A stretch of DNA of 64,000 bases from Solenopsis invicta. Its lineage: Eukaryota > Arthropoda > Insecta > Hymenoptera > Formicidae. Each line of letters opens with the position of its first letter. Positions within the stretch are counted from its first letter, which is position 1. The DNA is taken from contig NC_052669.1 in assembly GCF_016802725.1 (NCBI RefSeq), positions 5,013,501 to 5,077,500 on the forward strand, in the 5' to 3' direction. Made by a program: the position numbers and the translations under genes. Of the stretch, positions 12,186-23,928 are shown piece by piece. The notes under the pieces were generated by a model. That model made no database searches. It was not told the origin of the DNA and was given only the letters and a program-made list of their open reading frames with translations.

Positions 12186-12219
12186 CCTTCTCTCTTTCTC
12201 TCCCTCTCTCTCTTTCTCT
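12186..12219. repeat. CT/CTTT pyrimidine tract
   Basis: Unbroken pyrimidines dominated by CT units. Confidence 0.85.
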
Positions 12220-12530
12220 GTCTTTTGCCGAACGCCCCTCTTCCTACTCTCCTCGCGTTTTTATTCCTGATCGCTTCGTCCTCCCTCCCGGTCGCCACGC
12301 CGCGAGATCGACCCCGTCTCGCTCAGGTTACCGCGATAGGTAATTTTAACGCCCGGCCGGTCTTGCCGAACGACTTCATCCAGCGGAACGGCTGTCGCGG
12401 CGCGGCGCGGAGTGGCGTCCACGATCGATGCCCAAACTCGGGATCGACACAGCACACTCGTTTACCTTCGCGTCGTCGGCCCTCCTCTTGTCGCCTGTGA
12501 ACCACCCGGTGCTCTCGCGTTCGCCGAAAC

Positions 12531-15280
12531 TTAATCTTCTCACGCTTGAAAGCTGTGTATTTTTACTACTATTGAATTTACTCTGAACATTTCAATGCAA
12601 AATTTGATTTGTCCATCCTTTTAATTGAGGTATATTATTATTAAATTACATTTGTCATTAATAGAAAAATTAATTTGATTCAAATTTCATACGAATTCGG
12701 TTCTTCGCCGAAGCTTTCTCGGAAACCTTTTAATTCGACAACTACTTTGAAGATCTTTATTCTCAGAGAATGTATTTAAAGAACTCTTCAAGCATATCTT
12801 AATTTACATATTTTAGTAATAAGAAACGATATGATGTTGAAAAATATGAAACATTTCTTCTTGAATAAAGATTGAATAGTTAAAACTGGGTGAATTAATG
12901 AATCATAAGCTACTGCAAGAAACATTATTATTACCATAAGCGTATTCGCTATTACTGTGTTAATTTGAAATGTTCAAGCGCTCTCGCTATTATAGCAGTT
13001 ATAATCCAATGAGCAATTATCATATTAATCATTTTTGTATGCTAAGCGAATACTTAATGATATCTCAATACAATCTTTGAAGTTAATTCCTCTCACGACG
13101 TCACGGCTAATAAAAGAAAATCGAATCGGCGTGCTGAAATTTTTGGTATACAAAGGTAAACCATTAACCTCGGTGTGCAGGCTTGCGAGAATTCCCGCTG
13201 CTAAACGGACTTTACACCTGTTTCGAAGGTACCTTCGTTGCCGCTGCTACGCAGGTCACGCTTCTTGCACTTCTCGCTCCTCTTCTGCATCTCCCCCTCC
13301 GCTCCTCCGCCTATAAGTCTTACCGTACTCTTTCCCCTCTCGTTGTTCCTGCTCACCACTTCGTTCCTTTCCGCACTTCGTTTTTTTTTTGTGAGCCGTC
13401 GTCTCCGTCTACCTTCGAAGAGAGTTCGAGGCCGTCCCACGTCCGCGGTAATCCGGCTAATTTCGTCGAGTTCCCAAGGAATGAGCTGAAAGAAACAGGT
13501 GCCGGGGGCAGGGCAAGATGGACGAGATTCGGTCGAATCGTGACGTACGATACGAGAGAGGAAGATGACGAAGACGACGATGGCGTTGGCACCTACCGCA
13601 CAGGTTTAATCGCGCGAGAAGCAGCGAATCGTTCGGCTCCGAGGACTTGGCGAACTTGGAAAGTTTTAACGGCGCCGTCAATTTTTCGCGATAATATTTG
13701 AGCTTCCAATATTTTATAAGCGAGCAATTCTGTGAAGCGAAGTGTGCGCGCGAAAAAGAGCGATCAGATAACGATTGAAGCATTGCGATGGATTCTTAAA
13801 TTAGAGCTCAAATATTGTAATTTTACGCTGCTTATTCGAATGATCGGAAGAATAATTCTTACATAAATATCTATTAATTTTCTTTTGATTAATCTATTGA
13901 TTATTTTAATAGCCAAAATGCAAATCTCGACAGAAAATATTATTTCTCAGAATACGAAGGGTCAAAGTGCTTCAAGACGAAAATTATAAAATTGAAAAGT
14001 GCTTACACTTTTTAACTTTACACTGTTCGTTAAATGTTGTGAACAGTTTGTTGTAGTAATATTAGATTGTAGCATTGAGTATTGCTATTGTCCACGCTTC
14101 TTGCAATGTTGCTTTCACTTTTCGCGGCTGTACAATACCGGAAGGAAATAGCCACGTGGCCGGCTCGCGTAACACGAATATGATACCCGATCGATACTTC
14201 GATCAGATAGCGGAGACTAAGAATGGCGTTTCTGCGATATTGGGAAGAACCGGTGTGACAAGGCTTCTAGTATCAAATATCTAAAGAGGGTTGGGTATTA
14301 GTTTTCTCAGTGAAGGTTCTGGTCGAACAAACTTTGCGCATTGCGATTTATCCCTCGAGAAATTTACTCCTTCCCTTTCTTGCGCTTATGAAACTTGATA
14401 TAAATGATGCCGTAAACGCCTATATTAGCTTCTACTTTATGACGCACAATCGCCGTTTTATTTAGATAAATGTAATTTACATTTTTTTTAAATACATATT
14501 TTACATTAAAATCCAAGTTTTCCCTTAATAATGAGGCAAGAGAGAAAAAGAGGAAAGTTAAAATTTTATAGTTCGTAGCGCGATATTCATCGTCGCATAC
14601 GAAATTGGCAATATGACGCTTTAAACATGCTGTCGCGCAAAGTTATCGCAACTATATTTTCTACAGATACACGCTCGAAATATGGGACGTCGTAGTTACT
14701 TAAGAAGTACGACGCACTTTGGTGCAAGAAAAGTATGGAAAGCTGAACGCGCTAACCTCGAAAAATATACAAGAACCTCAGGTGAAAAATATTTTTCCGT
14801 AAGTTGATCGTCAAGAGGTACCGCATACTTGATTTCATAATAATAATAAATTAAACTTGATGAAAGCTACTCCCGCGTAATTACACCTGATATAAACCGA
14901 CCAATAAAAATGGCAAAAGAGTTAATATTTAATTTGCGTGAACAAACTTTCGCCATACTCTTCCTATTACTCGTCAGCGTAGCTCTAATTTTATTTCTTG
15001 AAAAAAAGTTCCATACTTTTCCGGTTCTCGCTCTTAAAATTCATATAAGAGAAAGTTAGAAATTGATAAATCAAATAAGTAAACTATAGCATCTATATCA
15101 TTCGTGTTATATTACTGTTTCAATTCAGCGTTTACCTGTCCTCTGCCCTTTCGACTTGATCTTTTTAATCGTGAGATATGTATCATATATTAAAAAGCGA
15201 CACATGTGATTTAATTTGATTAAAGCAAGTAAAGCAGAGATAATTGTTTTTTACACAGGACACACGTTCAAGTATTCACA
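12531..15280. other. AT-rich spacer with a GC-rich island
   Basis: No gene supported. The segments 12531-13100 and 13690-15280 are AT-rich. The GC-rich island 13100-13690 carries a 172-codon + frame (13183-13701) with an acidic run (EEDDEDDD) and no recognisable domain; the opposite strand is also open. A small imperfect hairpin with CGTCGT/ACGACG arms lies near 14688-14714. Confidence 0.45.
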
Positions 15281-15554
15281 CACACGCACATCGTCATCGG
15301 GTGTACATACTGTCGCTGTAGTAGCGCGCGCAACGCGCATCCTTCATCAAACCACGCATCACCGAAGGGGTTAATTTAATCCGACCTAATGATCCCGTGA
15401 GCGTTTTTCGTGGCTCGCTCGAGGCCGGCCGGTACCACTCGCGCGCTGCGCCGCGATGCAAATAACCGGCGTCGCCGCGCCGGTGTGGTGTCTCGAGGCG
15501 TTTCCGCAGCTTCCAAGTGATTAATCGGTCCCGCGTGCAAGTGGACTACCTACA

Positions 15555-15583
15555 CCACCTCGGCCTCGTCGAGGCCGAGGAGG
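15555..15583. repeat. GC-rich inverted repeat (hairpin)
   Basis: Arms CCTCGGCCTCG (15558-15568) and CGAGGCCGAGG (15570-15580) are perfect complements around a single central T. They extend to 14 bases per arm with one mismatch. Confidence 0.85.
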
Positions 15584-15902
15584 TTTGTATACCGGCACGA
15601 AGGAAACAGGACCGTCCGGGACGGACGGGTGATTATTTCGCGAGGATCGCTCCGTCATCGCAGAAGGCGGCACCTCTGATCTGCCTCCGGTATGGGGACC
15701 GGGGGCTTCCCATAATCACCTACGATCCTCTCTTCGCGGCGGGAGCGATCTCACCGGCAGCGACGAGCCACTACGGAGAAGCCCAAGAGATGGGAGAAAT
15801 CGGCGACTGGAAGCCGCGGCCTAGTCCGCGGCGCGGCAAGGTCGCAAATTCTTTTGTTCCTCTTCGTCTTTCTCGTCTCTTTGGCTTCTCTCTCCTTTCT
15901 CC

Positions 15903-15924
15903 CTCTCTCTCTCTCTCTCTCTCT
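15903..15924. repeat. (CT)11 microsatellite
   Basis: Perfect CT repeat inside a longer pyrimidine-rich stretch. Confidence 0.9.
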
Positions 15925-16036
15925 TGCTCTTTCTCTCGTTGCATCTTCCGCTTCTCTCGTTCGCGTTCTTCTGCTTCTCTTTCGTAACACGACGCGGGTA
16001 TCGCGTTGAAAATCATATAATTCTCTCGCTAATTTT

Positions 16037-16070
16037 GAAGGTATTTCTTTCAGGAAGGTATTTCTTACAG
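16037..16070 (+). repeat. 17-bp tandem duplication of an acceptor-like motif
   Basis: Two adjacent 17-base copies of GAAGGTATTTCTTNCAG differ at a single base. Each ends in a pyrimidine-rich tract plus CAG, so on the + strand they resemble tandem 3' splice sites 17 bases apart. No exon is evident downstream. Confidence 0.75.
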
Positions 16071-16544
16071 CGTGAATAGAAATTTTACGCGCAAGCATCA
16101 AAGCTAATTTGAAGTTGGAGATATATAAAATAGTAATACTTTGTAATTATTTAACGTTTCAAAGTTAGAAATATATGAAGTGATAATATATAATATTTGA
16201 TAGTACATTTCCAATTTTGTTAATATAAATTATAATAAAATCATCATTATAAATTTGTAATTACATAATATTCATAAAAATATTCATATTTATATAAATT
16301 ATTTAAAAAATGTTGATATAAATTACTTATATACTACAATAATTCGTTAATTTTATTTTTCTCGAAAATATTCCATAATTAATATTTCGTAATTACTTAA
16401 CGTAATTATTTATCTGACTATGACATATCGGATGCAACATTACGCGAATGGCAGATGGCAAATTCTGATGACGCATATGCGGGCTTTGTCGATTATTTAA
16501 ATAGTTTTTAAGTACTTGTCAACTCAAATATATATGAAAATATT

Positions 16545-16595
16545 CATAAAAAAATTAGTACAAAATAAGTTCTATATTGCACTAATTTTTCCATG
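16545..16595. mobile_element. Short hairpin related to MITE B termini
   Basis: The left arm CATAAAAAAATTAGTACAAA and the right arm (16576-16595, minus-strand reading CATGGAAAAATTAGTGCAAT) form an imperfect hairpin with almost no interior. Both arms share AAAAATTAGTA(T)CAAA with the termini of the element at 56994-57389. I infer a collapsed or internally deleted copy of the same family, with low to moderate confidence because the motif is short and AT-rich. Confidence 0.4.
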
Positions 16596-16788
16596 AAAGA
16601 GTGAAATGCAGGTTTGTATCTTAACGTATATTTTTCATTTTAAGTTATATCTGCATATTAATTTAAAATTACGTACAGATAAAGACCGAGCGAAAGAAAG
16701 AGATGTTTGAAATTCAATATTAATAAATTTAATTCTAAGGAGGATATTATAACGTTTTAAAGTCATTTAGAAGACATCTCCAAATTTT

Positions 16789-16893
16789 AAAGATATCTTA
16801 GAAAACTATCAGAGAGACACATTTATATGACATTTTAAAACATCTCATGTCCCAATTTATGTTATCTGTGGAACATTATTCTAAGATATCTTT
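16789..16893. repeat. 15-bp perfect inverted repeat
   Basis: AAAGATATCTTAGAA (16789-16803) is exactly complementary to 16879-16893. The spacer and flanks hold further RGAYRTCT-type half-sites (AGACATCT, AACATCTC), giving a run of near-palindromic units over about 16750-16900. It looks like a degenerate palindromic repeat, perhaps of transposon origin; I cannot name the family. Confidence 0.6.
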
Positions 16894-16970
16894 GAAACGT
16901 CGTGCTTAGACGACACTTGGACATTTCATGGCAAAGTTATGCGAAAACGCGTTGATAAGAAGAAAAAATG

Positions 16971-18600
16971 AGACACGAGAACAAAAATTGGAATTGGAAA
17001 TTACCCCATGTTAAATCTATCGTTATCGGTGTCTATTTTCGTTTCCTTTTCCTCCTTCTTTCAAAGAGTCTTTCGTTCGACATATCGGGCAGTAGTCACT
17101 CCTCATCTTCAGCGGTACTCGGCCTTGCCTCTTTCTTTCTCATTCTCTTCCTTTTTATACCACCGACTTCATATTATTCCTCCTCCACACACCTCGTCCG
17201 CGGTCGTCGGCGGCCGCTCTTTTTCATCTTCGATATTCGTCCGCTCTCGGTCCCCTTTAGCTGAAAACCGATGCTATTACCTTCCCGGATAGGTACGGGG
17301 GAGAGGGAGTAGTTGGGGTGCGAAGGGAGCACTTTTTTCTTCACGTTTCTTTTATACATGGACAGTACGGTTCGGCCATTAGGAGCAAATCGTTGGCACG
17401 CAGGAGAAGTAGAAATGTTACCGACTTAACCTCTCGTTAAATGCCTTTTTGTCTTCTTTAATCGTCCCGTCGTTTTAGGACCGCTCTAAGAACAAACAGT
17501 GTGCTGAAGAACACCAGCGATCACGCGGCCCGTCTGTTCGACGTTTCAAGACCACAGTCGTAACAAGACCACCGATACGGCGCCACTGTTTACTAATAAT
17601 AGATATTTCTAAATTTCAAGTAGCATTTACGTTTTAACGACGTCTTGTCAACAAACTATTTATAAAGATATTATCACTTATCAAAGCAAATGTAATAAAA
17701 TTGTTAAAATATTTTGTTTCCACTTAATTTTAAATAAATGTTAAAAAACAAGATTAACACTTTACTATCGAAATATTTAAATGCAAAAAAATTGCCAGAG
17801 AAACGGGCTTCTAACAATGTTTACATTTAGATTAGAACCTTCCGTGATGCGTACGCATGTATTTATGGTTATGCGATAAAAAAATCGATAAATTCGATTA
17901 CACATGTTATAATGCTGTGCCACGCACGTGTGATGCGACCCTTATCTTATCTATGCATAAACGGAGTTCGATTTTCTGCTCGACGAGCTGCGTTCTTCGA
18001 GAAAAGAAAGGAGACGAACGTGCCCCGTACGAAGGAAATAGAATCGCCTGCAAAGAAAAGTGCTATAGAAAAGAAGGGGTTAAAATGGTGAAAGAGGAGA
18101 CTGAAACGGACGACGGAAGGGAAAGTAAAGGAAACGATTAACGATTCCTCTAGAAAGAAAACGGAATTTCGCATTTTCGACAAATTTCTCTCTCGTGGCA
18201 ATATCAACTTCGATTGCCAATCATTTCTCACCGCGGCCAAGAAGGTTATTACCCATCCACTTTGGTGGTGGTGAAGTTCCTTCATCCGACTACTATAGTC
18301 TAGTGGTGGCGCCTTCGTTTATATCCGCGTGTGTCGGAAAAAATATGGAGGCGGCTCGTCGAGAGAAGTTGGCAAAAATATTAGTTTGGCACACCTACTT
18401 ATCCCTACCTGCCTGCATTCAACGCCTATTTCAACACCTGCTCTTCGCGGCGAAGATACTCCAAAACTCTCCGCCCTTATGAACCGTCGAATCGTTCATT
18501 CTCCTCGCGCGCCATCGCGTACTAAATCGATCGTAGATCCATTTTCTCGTAGTCGAGATATGCGGCGGATCGGAACCCGTGATAAAGCGTAAGCGTCTGT
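16971..18600. other. Mixed non-coding stretch
   Basis: No gene. It has a pyrimidine-rich segment (about 17040-17270) followed by GC-rich DNA to about 17570, an AT-rich spacer (17590-17900) and a moderately GC-rich patch (18230-18600). The overlapping short frames are compositional. Confidence 0.45.
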
Positions 18601-20080
18601 TTTATCGCAATGGGATCACGATTATCTTAGATGAATGATTATCTCTTCTCTCCGAGCAATCTCGCTCACTCTCCAAAAAAAAAACAATTTTTCTCAAGTA
18701 TGATATATCGTAAACAAACAATTAGCATAAATCAATTTTTAAATGATAAAGAGGAATGGAAGTAAGAAAATTTATAAAATATATAAGGCAGAAATGAATG
18801 TTTGAAAACAAAATAAGATTCTATCGCCAATACATTTTTAATACATAATGTATTAAGTATTTTTTTATATTATATAGTAACTTATTAACATTTATGTAGG
18901 ATAATATGATTTTAAGAAGGATAAAATGGAAATAAATATAATGATTAAAGGTAGTTGTTGTTAATAATGTCGCAATTTAATTAAGTACGCGATTTAAATA
19001 GTTACATATATAGAACGAATCTTGTCGCTTCAGTCGAATTAATAATATCAATCGTTTCTTGCAAAAGTTCACGTAAAAGGAAAAAACGAACTCGTGGCTA
19101 ACTCTGAATTTCCGCACTCTGTCTCTGTTTATCTCTTACTCTGTCCTTATACACTCTGTCTCTGACACGGAGCACTGTCTCGGCTCGCGACTCACAGCGG
19201 ACTCCCGCTCGCTCGCGCTCTCCCAAATTCCGACAACATATAAGGTCGTTACGATTGTCGACCGATAACAATCGATCTTCGATTCCTCGATCCTTGTCCG
19301 ATATCTATTCTCCTACATTTATTTAAAATTAAACACAATGGTATGGAAACAAAATAGTATCCAGTCATTCCTAATTGTCTATGACTTATGTTAATAATTC
19401 TGTTACACTTACTTTGATAAAGGATAATATCATTATAAAGTTTGTTGACAAGACATCTCGTTAAAACGTGAATGCTACTTGAAATTCGAAAATATCTATT
19501 ATTACATATAATCAAACACGGTTAACGAGAAATTGAAGAATGAAAGTAAATCAACTTCAATTTTAACTCCGTTCATTCTTGATATTCAATCAAAGTGCGA
19601 CCGAACATCCTTAACTTGCCGTAAATACGAACGAAGTGAGAAATCTCTTACTCCTTCTTCTCTTTCACCTTCGATGTGGACCTATTAAAAACTGAATGGT
19701 CCTTCCTATTCTTCGAGATAACGACCTTAATTAAAAAGTTTGCCGCTTGCACTCTTGAAATTTGCAGAATGAGATACCGCCATACAGACACTATTACGCC
19801 GAGAATTGTACGTAGCTAAATATCGATTTCCGAATAAAAAAAAGGCGGAATTAGAAACTTCGTGAAGAAAAAGTTCCAAGTACGCTCATATCCTTATTAA
19901 CGCACGAATCAAATTACTTATCAAATTTCGCGGTAACGTAGGTAATTGATTTCATCAATGGAATGTTTAAAATGCGAGATTCAAGGAAACAAACGGCAGG
20001 CACATAGTGAGAAATCAGACGTGGCATCTTTATTTTCTATGCCAATGTGCATCGTGCTCGATCTTCGAGTGAGAAACTAA
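18601..20080. other. AT-rich spacer
   Basis: No gene, no recognised element. The part from 18690 to 19080 is strongly AT-rich; 19090-19230 is GC-richer with CTCTGTCTCTG-like direct repetition. Confidence 0.5.
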
Positions 20081-20230
20081 GTCAACGTGACGTTTGAGAG
20101 TAAACTCGTTTGCGGCTTGGAGCATCTTGAACGTCGCACAGTCCATTCAAGTGCCTTATGTAGTGGCTGAGTCCGAAGGAGAAGGAGAAGAGCTGGAGAG
20201 GAGGACAAAGACAAGGAGATGTGGTGAGAT

Positions 20231-20273
<43 letters not shown>
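20231..20273. repeat. (AG)n microsatellite
   Basis: 43 bases of AG with one AA interruption near 20243. Confidence 0.9.
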
Positions 20274-20277
<4 letters not shown>

Positions 20278-20922
20278 TAGAGGTGCCAGCGACTCCTGCC
20301 GCGGCGTTCTCAGGCGAACCATTAAACCGTGTCGTCTTCGCGGAGGAGTCATGGGATCACCCAAAGTAAACCTCACGGCTTACGATCTTCTCTATCTGCC
20401 TCCACCTTCCGCTTCCTCCCGCTCCCGCGACTTCTCCTTGTTCTCCACGCTTCAACGCCCTTCTGCCTGGCTCCGCTATTCCCGCTCCTCTTCCTCGAGG
20501 ACCTTTACCTCCAGCTACTATCTCCATCGTTCTATCGTGGCGCCGACCGCCGACTGCTGGTAGCTGTCGATACGACTAAACCTTCATTAATCTGCAATCG
20601 ACTATCACGGTTGATATTGTACGTCTCGCGCGATTAACTCTTCCACAAGCGAATTAGACCAGGTATCGATCGTTACCGAGGGACCGCTTCTCGATATAAC
20701 GAACATTTCGTGCATCGCTTTGGGCGGACCATAGTTTCGGGTTACGCGATTTGCGCTCCAGAAATTGCGGTAGAATATTCTGTTTGCAAAGCACCGTGAA
20801 GAGACAAGATCGGAAAATATCTTTTTCGTATTAAGTAAACAATAATTAAACAATAACCATCTTAATATTGATAAACGATCAGATATTTATAGGTACATTA
20901 TATTTTTTGGTATATGTATATT

Positions 20923-20938
20923 TCTCTCTCTCTCTCTC
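20923..20938. repeat. (TC)8 microsatellite
   Basis: Perfect TC repeat. Confidence 0.9.
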
Positions 20939-21539
20939 ACCCCTTAATCTTCAATAAAGATACAGATTGGCACTCTTTGCACTCTTTGCATTCATTGCTT
21001 TTATTGCGATTAATGCAAATCTAACTTCAAGCGATATTTTCTACTATAAATGCGAAACTGCTGTATTTTTAGTGGTGAATAAAAGGCTGAGCACACTCTT
21101 GTATACTTCTAGAAGATTGCCATATCAAACGGAACGAAGACAAAAAGCCATGCTGCGAAACATACCCCGGGAAGGGTAATACATTCCAATGCATGCACAT
21201 ATGAATTGCAATGTTTGTATGAGCGATTTTTGTAGAATCAACTATAAAGCCTTTCCATATGCGAATTAAGAAAGAACAGAGAATTGGATTTGTTTTTTCT
21301 GCATTAATAAACTACTAATAAATGTCACATAATATTTTATATAGTTAAAATAATTGCTTGTGCATATTTTATTAGCATTATTATTAATGTCTGCGTTAAT
21401 ATATTTTGTTTCTCGATTACGCAATTTTTTACACGTAGTAATTAATAAAAATGTCTTCCTGAACGGCTATGCTTACTCCCGATGTTTGTTTCCCGCGCTA
21501 TTTCTGTCTGATGGGGCATCGATGATCGCTACGAATTCC

Positions 21540-21828
21540 TCAAGTTTTTACGAACGTTCAGTGGGTCCGGGCGAGTCAGAGATTTTCTTCTATCCTTCTT
21601 GGCGCTATCCGGCCGGAGAGCGCGGCTGACCGGTGTGATTTTTCATTCCGACACGGTGGGTGAGGGAGGAGGGCGTTCCGCGGCGAAACGAGGAACGAGA
21701 CGGGATCGAAGACCCGTTGAAGGGAAAAAGAGGAAGCGAGACCTCCTGGCTACTCGTGGAGAACCCGATTTCGCCTTTGGTGAACACACCGACGACGACC
21801 TGGCCGAGAGAAATCCCGTGATAGGTCG
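21540..21828 (+). other. Possible non-coding first exon with strong donor
   Basis: A GC-rich segment ends at a donor that matches the consensus from -1 to +6 (TCG|GTGAGT, cut between 21828 and 21829). A TCAGT initiator-like word lies at 21558-21562. The frames crossing it are basic and low complexity with no domain, so if this is an exon it is more likely 5' UTR than coding. It is the only strong + strand donor I found at the end of a GC island upstream of the recursive splice point at 38645, which makes a first-exon/long-intron model possible but unproven. The exon limits are guesses except at the donor. Confidence 0.2.
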
Positions 21829-21900
21829 GTGAGTCCGGAGGAGAAGCCTGCCACCCGCGCGCTGATCGCGGGACAAAAAAAGCGAACTATTAAGTCGGCC

Positions 21901-21920
21901 CCCGGGAGAACGCTCCCGGG
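21901..21920. repeat. 8-bp-arm GC hairpin
   Basis: CCCGGGAG and CTCCCGGG flank a 4-base loop (AACG), 72 bases after the donor at 21829. The arms are perfect complements. Confidence 0.85.
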
Positions 21921-22850
21921 ACGGGAATCCTGGCGAAGGTTGTTCCCCCGGTGGGAGGTCCCTGCTATCCATTCCTACACCGTTTCAAGCCCACGGATCG
22001 TCTTCCTTGAACTTCGGCAGTGAAATGATAATAGACATCGCGGTGAGATTAACATACTCGTATACTTTCATCGTCGACAAGTGGACGGATGGTCCGTCTC
22101 ATTATTCGACAATTTCGGCGGAATTGTTTCTACAGTAACGAAAGATAGATTCGTGATTTATTTTCCTTGTCTCGTCGATATTCCCGAGGCGTTATATATT
22201 ATTTCATTGAGAACAATTTTTCTTTCGTTAGGATGAAATTACCAGTGGCTGCAGTGGATTTCAATGCATATGAAACAAGTCGACCTTTATCTTCATATTC
22301 TGCGCTACATGCAATATCGTTAGCTGTTATCGAATTATCAAACAATGATCAATAGCACAATAATATTTTGCCATACACATGCATACCTCTTATTTATCTT
22401 ATGAGAGGGTAATTTTTATTTTTAATTTAATTAACTTTATATGTGGAAATACTAGTTATTTGAAATTCGGATAAAAAGGACACGAGAAAATTCTGTCGTA
22501 ATTAGAATCTTCAGATAGTAGTACCACACCCGTTAGGGAAAAGCGAGATCAACGGTTATCCTCCTTATTTGCTCGTGGGAGGATCCGGTCCGGCACTCCT
22601 CATTGTGTCACGAACGGAAAGAGAGATGCCGATGCGAAAGTCTACGGAGGGATACGACCTATCGCAGAGGTAGGTCGAGATAATCGGTACGTATCGGCGC
22701 TCTTTTATGCGGCTTGTTATTTTATCTTGAGCGTCGCGGTCGTTAATTTGCGGTCGCAGCCGCAAACCAGCCCAGTCCGACGAGGAGGCAGGTTTTACCA
22801 CAATTTTATTCGGTGACCCTCGTCGCTGGTGTTTGCTCTCTGTCCGTTCG

Positions 22851-22898
22851 TCCTCCTTTTCTCTTTCTTTCTCTCTCTCTTTCTCTTTTTCTCTTTCC
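22851..22898. repeat. CT/CTTT pyrimidine tract
   Basis: 48 unbroken pyrimidines. Confidence 0.9.
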
Positions 22899-23906
22899 AC
22901 CTCTATCCGTCCGCCATAACATTCTCTCCCTTCCGATGAAGAAAATTAACTCACCCTCGGATGAGGGTCCGGATTAAAAGGCCCGACCATGGCGGTCACG
23001 CCTCAATTACATAATGTTTTGTGCGGTGATATCGCGGGATGTCTAACACGTGAAACAAACACGCACTACTGTAACACGTGTAATATAATGCATTAAAGAA
23101 AACAGGAATTACGATATAATTACAGAAAATATTTAAAAGACTTTGTTGCCGCTTGGATAACATAGCATTCAACGAATTGAAGATTTAATGTAATAAAAGT
23201 TACAAGAATTCCCGAAAAAAGGCAGAAAAGAAACCTTGGAGAAACCTTTCTGAATATAACATTTTTCAAAATATATTATTGATGTTGTTTATTCAAGCAA
23301 CAAGCTTTTCTCAGGATGAAGAATTTGATAATACAGTGTCAATAATTTTCTTACGCTAAACGTTCATTTTATACGTAGCAATGTCTATAAGATTTATTAA
23401 ACTTTGTAGAATCTTTTTTCTTCTATTATAACTCATAAAATTATAACTCACGTTACGAAAGTAAGGAAGTAAGTGCACATGCGGGTAAAGATGGGCGATG
23501 CACTTAAGGGTTAAGTGCCTAGAAAGCGCGTTCACTCAGTTATACTAGAGTGGCATAAAAAACGCACGACTTTTACATTTAAATTAATAACTAACATTTA
23601 CGCTACGTCGCGCCGGTGTGTCTCACGCGACAATTCCATAAGCGTAAGGTAGTTTCGTTAGTCAACGATTACGAGCAAGGAGACGCCGGTCGATAGCTGT
23701 ATCGTGCTGTACTCGATGTCGTGATATTTACGAGTCTTAGTAGTCCATGAGTAACAAACCCTCTCGGATACGAGCCGATACTTACGTATATATCGCGCTA
23801 TGGGCGCCCGTTACGACTACGAAATACGAGGTAAAGTTACCGGAAGGACGGCGCCGCCTTCTCCCTTGGTAGGATAGACGTTGCATCAAGCAGAAAACAG
23901 AGAGAC

Positions 23907-23928
23907 CTCTCTCTCTCTCTCTCTCTCT
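23907..23928. repeat. (CT)11 microsatellite
   Basis: Perfect CT repeat. Confidence 0.9.

Larger units (their letters stand above)
11741..12530. other. CpG-rich block
   Basis: One of the most CpG-dense parts of the left half. A 172-codon + frame (11982-12500) is S/R/L-rich and crosses a GCC repeat (12085-12102) and a CT tract (12186-12219), so it is most likely a compositional ORF. It could be a promoter or a 5' exon region. A donor-like ATAG|GTAATT at about 12349 is the only splice-like signal noted. Confidence 0.45.
15281..15990. other. CpG-rich block with GC hairpins
   Basis: A CpG-dense island. The + frame 15466-15987 contains no ATG at the point where it becomes open, and its last third is a CT-tract-derived S/L/R run, so I do not call it coding. 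Its first third (VDYLHHLGLVEAEEV) is not low complexity, and a donor-like GAG|GTTTGT follows near 15582, so a short exon here cannot be excluded. Two compact inverted repeats lie at 15555-15583 and 15612-15624. Confidence 0.45.
15991..16970. other. AT-rich stretch with small repeat relics
   Basis: No gene. It holds a 17-base tandem duplication (16037-16070), very AT-rich DNA (16100-16400), the short MITE-related hairpin (16545-16595) and the perfect inverted repeat at 16789/16893. Confidence 0.6.
20081..21480. other. GC-rich patch with AG tract, then AT-rich spacer
   Basis: The patch 20081-20600 is GC-rich and includes a long AG repeat. The frames around it translate the repeat as RERERE or SLSLSL and are not genes. 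The part 20640-21480 is mostly AT-rich with a TC repeat (20923-20938). Confidence 0.5.

Noticed and set aside
11982..12500. 172-codon + frame
   Set aside because: Crosses GCC and CT repeats, S/L/R-rich, and shows no domain.
13183..13701. 172-codon + frame with an acidic run
   Set aside because: The opposite strand is open too; composition follows the local repeats and GC island, and no homology was recognised.
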